From Streptomyces sp. MMG1121 (GTDB lineage Bacteria; Actinomycetota; Actinomycetes; Streptomycetales; Streptomycetaceae), in NCBI RefSeq assembly GCF_001280015.1, contig NZ_LGDV01000186.1, positions 1 through 64,000 on the forward strand: a DNA stretch of 64,000 nucleotides. The letters run 5' to 3'. Position numbers and translations under genes: made by a program. Positions 61,759-64,000 of the stretch are shown here, piece after piece (position 1 is the stretch's first letter; every line of letters starts with the position of its first letter). Below the pieces are notes generated by a model. It did no database searches. It was not told the origin of the DNA and saw only the letters and a program-made list of their open reading frames with translations.

Positions 61759-63255
61759 ATGACGCACGGACACGGCAGCACGGTCGACGGGGTGCTGCGG
61801 CGCACCGCCCGGCGCACCCCGGCCCGCCTCGCGGTGGAGTACGGCGAGCGGCGGTGGACGTACGAGGAACTCGACGACGCCGTCTCCCGCGCGGCCTCGG
61901 TGCTGCGCGCGCAGGGGCTCGCGCCAGGCGACCGGGTCGGCGCCTACGGCCACAACTCCGACGCCTACCTGATCGCCTTCCTCGCCTGCGCCCGGGCCGG
62001 CCTGGTCCATGTGCCCGTCAACCAGAACCTCACCGGCGACGACCTGGCGTATCTCGTCACCCAGTCCGGCAGCACCCTCGTGCTCGCCGACCCGGGCCTG
62101 GCCGGCCGACTCCCGGACGGGACAGGGGTGTTGCCGCTCAGGGACGCCGAGGACTCGCTCCTGGCGCGGCTTGCCGACGCGCCGCCGTACGACGGGCCGG
62201 AACCCCGCGCCGAGGACCTGGTGCAACTGCTCTACACCTCCGGTACCACGGCCCTGCCCAAGGGCGCCATGATGACCCACCGGGCCCTCGTCCACGCGTA
62301 CTTGAGCGCCATCACCGCCCTCGACCTGAGCGCCGGCGACCGTCCGGCGCACGCGCTGCCGCTCTACCACTCGGCGCAGATGCACGTGTTCCTGATGCCG
62401 TATCTGGCGATCGGCGCGAGCAGCGTCATCCTGGACGCCCCCGACGGGGACCTCCTCTTCGGGCTGATCGAAGCGGGCCGCGTGGACAGCCTGTTCGCGC
62501 CGCCCACGGTGTGGATCGGCCTGGCGAACCGGCCCGACTTCGCCACCCGCGACCTCGACGGCCTGCGCAAGGCCTACTACGGCGCCTCGATCATGCCCGT
62601 CCCGGTGCTGGAGCGACTGCGGGAACGCCTGCCCGCGCTCGCCTTCTACAACTGCTTCGGGCAGAGCGAGATCGGCCCGCTGGCCACGGTGCTCGCCCCC
62701 GGCGAACACGAGGGCCGGCTGGACTCCTGCGGCCGGACCGTGCTCTTCGTCGACGCGCGCGTCGTGGACGACAAGGGCGAGGACGTGCCCGACGGCACCC
62801 CGGGCGAAATCGTCTACCGTTCACCGCAGTTGTGCGAGGGCTACTGGGACAAGCCCGACGAGACCGCCGAGGCCTTCCGCGACGGCTGGTTCCACTCCGG
62901 CGACCTCGCGGTCCGCGACGCCGACGGCTACTTCACCATCGTGGACCGGGTGAAGGACGTCATCAACTCCGGTGGTGTGCTGGTGGCTTCACGCCAGGTC
63001 GAGGACGCCCTCTACACCCATGACTGTGTCGCGGAGACCGCAGTGATCGGCCTTCCCGACGAGCGCTGGATCGAGGCCGTCACAGCGGTCGTCGTCCCAC
63101 GCGCCGAAGTGACGGAGGATCAGCTCATCGCCCACGTGAAGGAGAGGCTCGCCCCGTTCAAGGCACCCAAACGCGTGCTGTTCGTGGACCGGTTGCCCCG
63201 CAACGCCAGCGGCAAGATCCTCAAGCGCGAACTGCGGGACCGCTTCAGCGGCTGA
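61759..63255 (+). CDS. acyl-CoA synthetase (AMP-binding), second copy
   Basis: This 498-residue member of the same superfamily has YTSGTTALPKGAMMTH, YNCFGQSEIGPL, GDLAVRDADGYFTIVDRVKD and a terminal NASGKILKREL with the catalytic lysine. It differs clearly from the preceding synthetase (which is about 20 residues longer and has an RGI-type P-loop), so it probably accepts another acid. It begins 57 bp after the first synthetase and is likely in the same transcript. Confidence 0.92.
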   Translation: MTHGHGSTVDGVLRRTARRTPARLAVEYGERRWTYEELDDAVSRAASVLRAQGLAPGDRVGAYGHNSDAYLIAFLACARAGLVHVPVNQNLTGDDLAYLVTQSGSTLVLADPGLAGRLPDGTGVLPLRDAEDSLLARLADAPPYDGPEPRAEDLVQLLYTSGTTALPKGAMMTHRALVHAYLSAITALDLSAGDRPAHALPLYHSAQMHVFLMPYLAIGASSVILDAPDGDLLFGLIEAGRVDSLFAPPTVWIGLANRPDFATRDLDGLRKAYYGASIMPVPVLERLRERLPALAFYNCFGQSEIGPLATVLAPGEHEGRLDSCGRTVLFVDARVVDDKGEDVPDGTPGEIVYRSPQLCEGYWDKPDETAEAFRDGWFHSGDLAVRDADGYFTIVDRVKDVINSGGVLVASRQVEDALYTHDCVAETAVIGLPDERWIEAVTAVVVPRAEVTEDQLIAHVKERLAPFKAPKRVLFVDRLPRNASGKILKRELRDRFSG

Positions 63256-63331
63256 CCGCGAAACGGTCGTCGCCGCTGCCCGAGAAGCCGTCGTAGCCGG
63301 TCGACCGAGAGCCGCCAACTCCTGGACGCGG

Positions 63332-63760
63332 TCATGGGTCCGCGCGGCCGGCCGGTACGCGCACGCGCCGGAGAGGCGAGGGGCGCGAGGTGAGGGGTGC
63401 GGGTTGGGGAGGGCAGAGCGACCGGCCGAGCCTCGCGACCAGGTCGGCGATGCGCTGCTCGTCCCGCTCGTAGCAGGCCCACTTGCCCACACGGGTGGCC
63501 CGGACCAGCCGCGCCCGCCGGAGTCCGGCCATACAGGCCGACACCGTCGACTGGGCCGGCCCCGCCTGCGCCCGGATGTGGCTCACGCACACACCCGCCT
63601 CGGCCGGGGCGGCGACGGCCGTATCCGTGGGGAAGCGCCGCTCGGGAGCACGCAGCCAGCGCAGCATCCGCAGCCGCACCGGGTTGGGACGGCCATGCGA
63701 AGACCCATCGTCCTGGTGGTGGGACGGGCGCCCCGCCCTGCCGGTGACCGGCCCGGCCAC
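63332..63760 (-). CDS. ArsR-like winged-helix regulator
   Basis: This protein of about 142 residues has an ArsR-type winged helix in the middle: HGRPNPVRLRMLRWLRAPER, then GVCVSHIRAQAGPAQSTVSA as the recognition helix and RARLVRATRVGKWACYERDE as the wing. The first 20 residues look like a weakly conserved extension. The GTG start at 63760 has no clear ribosome binding site, so it may start further in. It lies 9 bp after the PaaK-like gene on the same strand. Confidence 0.72.
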   Translation of the reverse strand: MAGPVTGRAGRPSHHQDDGSSHGRPNPVRLRMLRWLRAPERRFPTDTAVAAPAEAGVCVSHIRAQAGPAQSTVSACMAGLRRARLVRATRVGKWACYERDEQRIADLVARLGRSLCPPQPAPLTSRPSPLRRVRVPAGRADP

Positions 63761-63769
63761 AAGGCCGCC

Positions 63770-64000
63770 CTACCCCGCGTCCCGGGACCGCAGGTCCACG
63801 ATGCGGCGGATCTTGCCCACCGACCGTTCCAGCGACTCCGGGTCCACGATCTCCACGTCGACGGAGACCCCGATGCCGTCCTTCACGCCCGCGACGATGG
63901 CCCGGGCCGCCGCCTCGCGCACCTGGGGCGGGGCGTCCGGGCGGGCCTCGGCGCGCACGGTCAGCCGGTCCAGGCGGCCCTCGCGGGTCAGCCGGAGCTG
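63770..64000 (-). CDS. C-terminal end of a phenylacetate-CoA-ligase-like protein (partial)
   Basis: The frame is open from the window edge to a TAG at 63770-63772 and encodes 76 residues. LTREGRLDRLTVRAEARPDA resembles the PaaK C-terminal domain, followed by VKDGIGVSVDVEIVDPESL and ERSVGKIRRIVDLR with the terminal catalytic-lysine region. The enzyme would activate phenylacetate or a similar aromatic acid. The rest of the gene lies outside the window. Confidence 0.82.
   Translation of the reverse strand, partial: QLRLTREGRLDRLTVRAEARPDAPPQVREAAARAIVAGVKDGIGVSVDVEIVDPESLERSVGKIRRIVDLRSRDAG

Overview
The window is a piece of a Streptomyces-type actinobacterial chromosome. The base composition is very GC-rich and nearly every codon ends in G or C. 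Start codons are often GTG, and many genes are joined by ATGA or GTGA overlaps. The gene families are typical of soil streptomycetes: GH42/GH53 galactan degradation, GH75 chitosanase, GntR/PadR/MarR/ArsR regulators, a SpoIIE-type phosphatase, a STAS-ANTAR protein, and DUF6479. I see no rRNA, tRNA, CRISPR array, intact insertion sequence or antibiotic biosynthetic cluster.

Layout. 0.1-5.4 kb: a galactan utilisation locus (solute-binding lipoprotein, divergent GH42 beta-galactosidase, secreted GH53 endo-galactanase) with three LacI-type palindromes between the divergent genes. 5.6-8.1 kb: a small HTH protein, a fluoride-exporter set (two CrcB halves around a DUF190 protein) and uppP. 8.2-14.0 kb: an amide amino-acid catabolism cluster (FadR-like regulator, permease, asparaginase, aspartase, glutaminase). 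14.1-17.8 kb: two polyprenol-dependent glycosyltransferases, the second overlapping a convergent D,D-carboxypeptidase. 17.9-19.3 kb: a short Rho paralogue that seems to have lost the RNA-binding aromatics of its primary site and has a long pyrimidine-rich leader. 19.4-25.7 kb: a P450, a wrecked SDR gene, SnoaL/PadR/methyltransferase genes, a HutC-type GntR with a dre-like site, and a CE7 esterase. 25.9-31.1 kb: a molybdo-oxidoreductase with a flavin reductase partner, a quinone-oxidoreductase-like/GNAT pair, and a MarR regulator with a divergent membrane protein. 31.2-35.4 kb: a three-gene unit (unknown protein, MoxR ATPase, metallopeptidase-VWA protein) reshaped by an internal tandem duplication. 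35.7-40.3 kb: a HemK-like methyltransferase, a PAS-PAS-GAF-SpoIIE phosphatase and small unknowns. 40.3-43.4 kb: a tautomerase, an FMN/Fe-S enoate reductase and PadR. 43.4-45.9 kb: an FnIII lipoprotein with a dre-like site and a GH75 chitosanase. 45.9-48.0 kb: a PTS-type dihydroxyacetone kinase (dhaKLM). 48.2-49.6 kb: a decayed two-component system. 49.9-52.8 kb: STAS and STAS-ANTAR-GAF proteins, an RpiB-like isomerase and DUF6479. 53-64 kb: lipid/acyl-CoA metabolism (acyl-CoA dehydrogenase with a KstR-like site, MpaB-like oxygenase, kinase-TPR protein, CrtI-like oxidoreductase, nitronate monooxygenase, two acyl-CoA synthetases, ArsR regulator, and the end of a PaaK-type ligase).

The most unusual items are the Rho paralogue and its leader, the MoxR/VWA/unknown trio with its boundary duplication, the 283-bp antiparallel coding overlap at 16.6-16.9 kb, and the decaying kinase/regulator pair. 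All assignments come from reading the sequence; no database search was possible.
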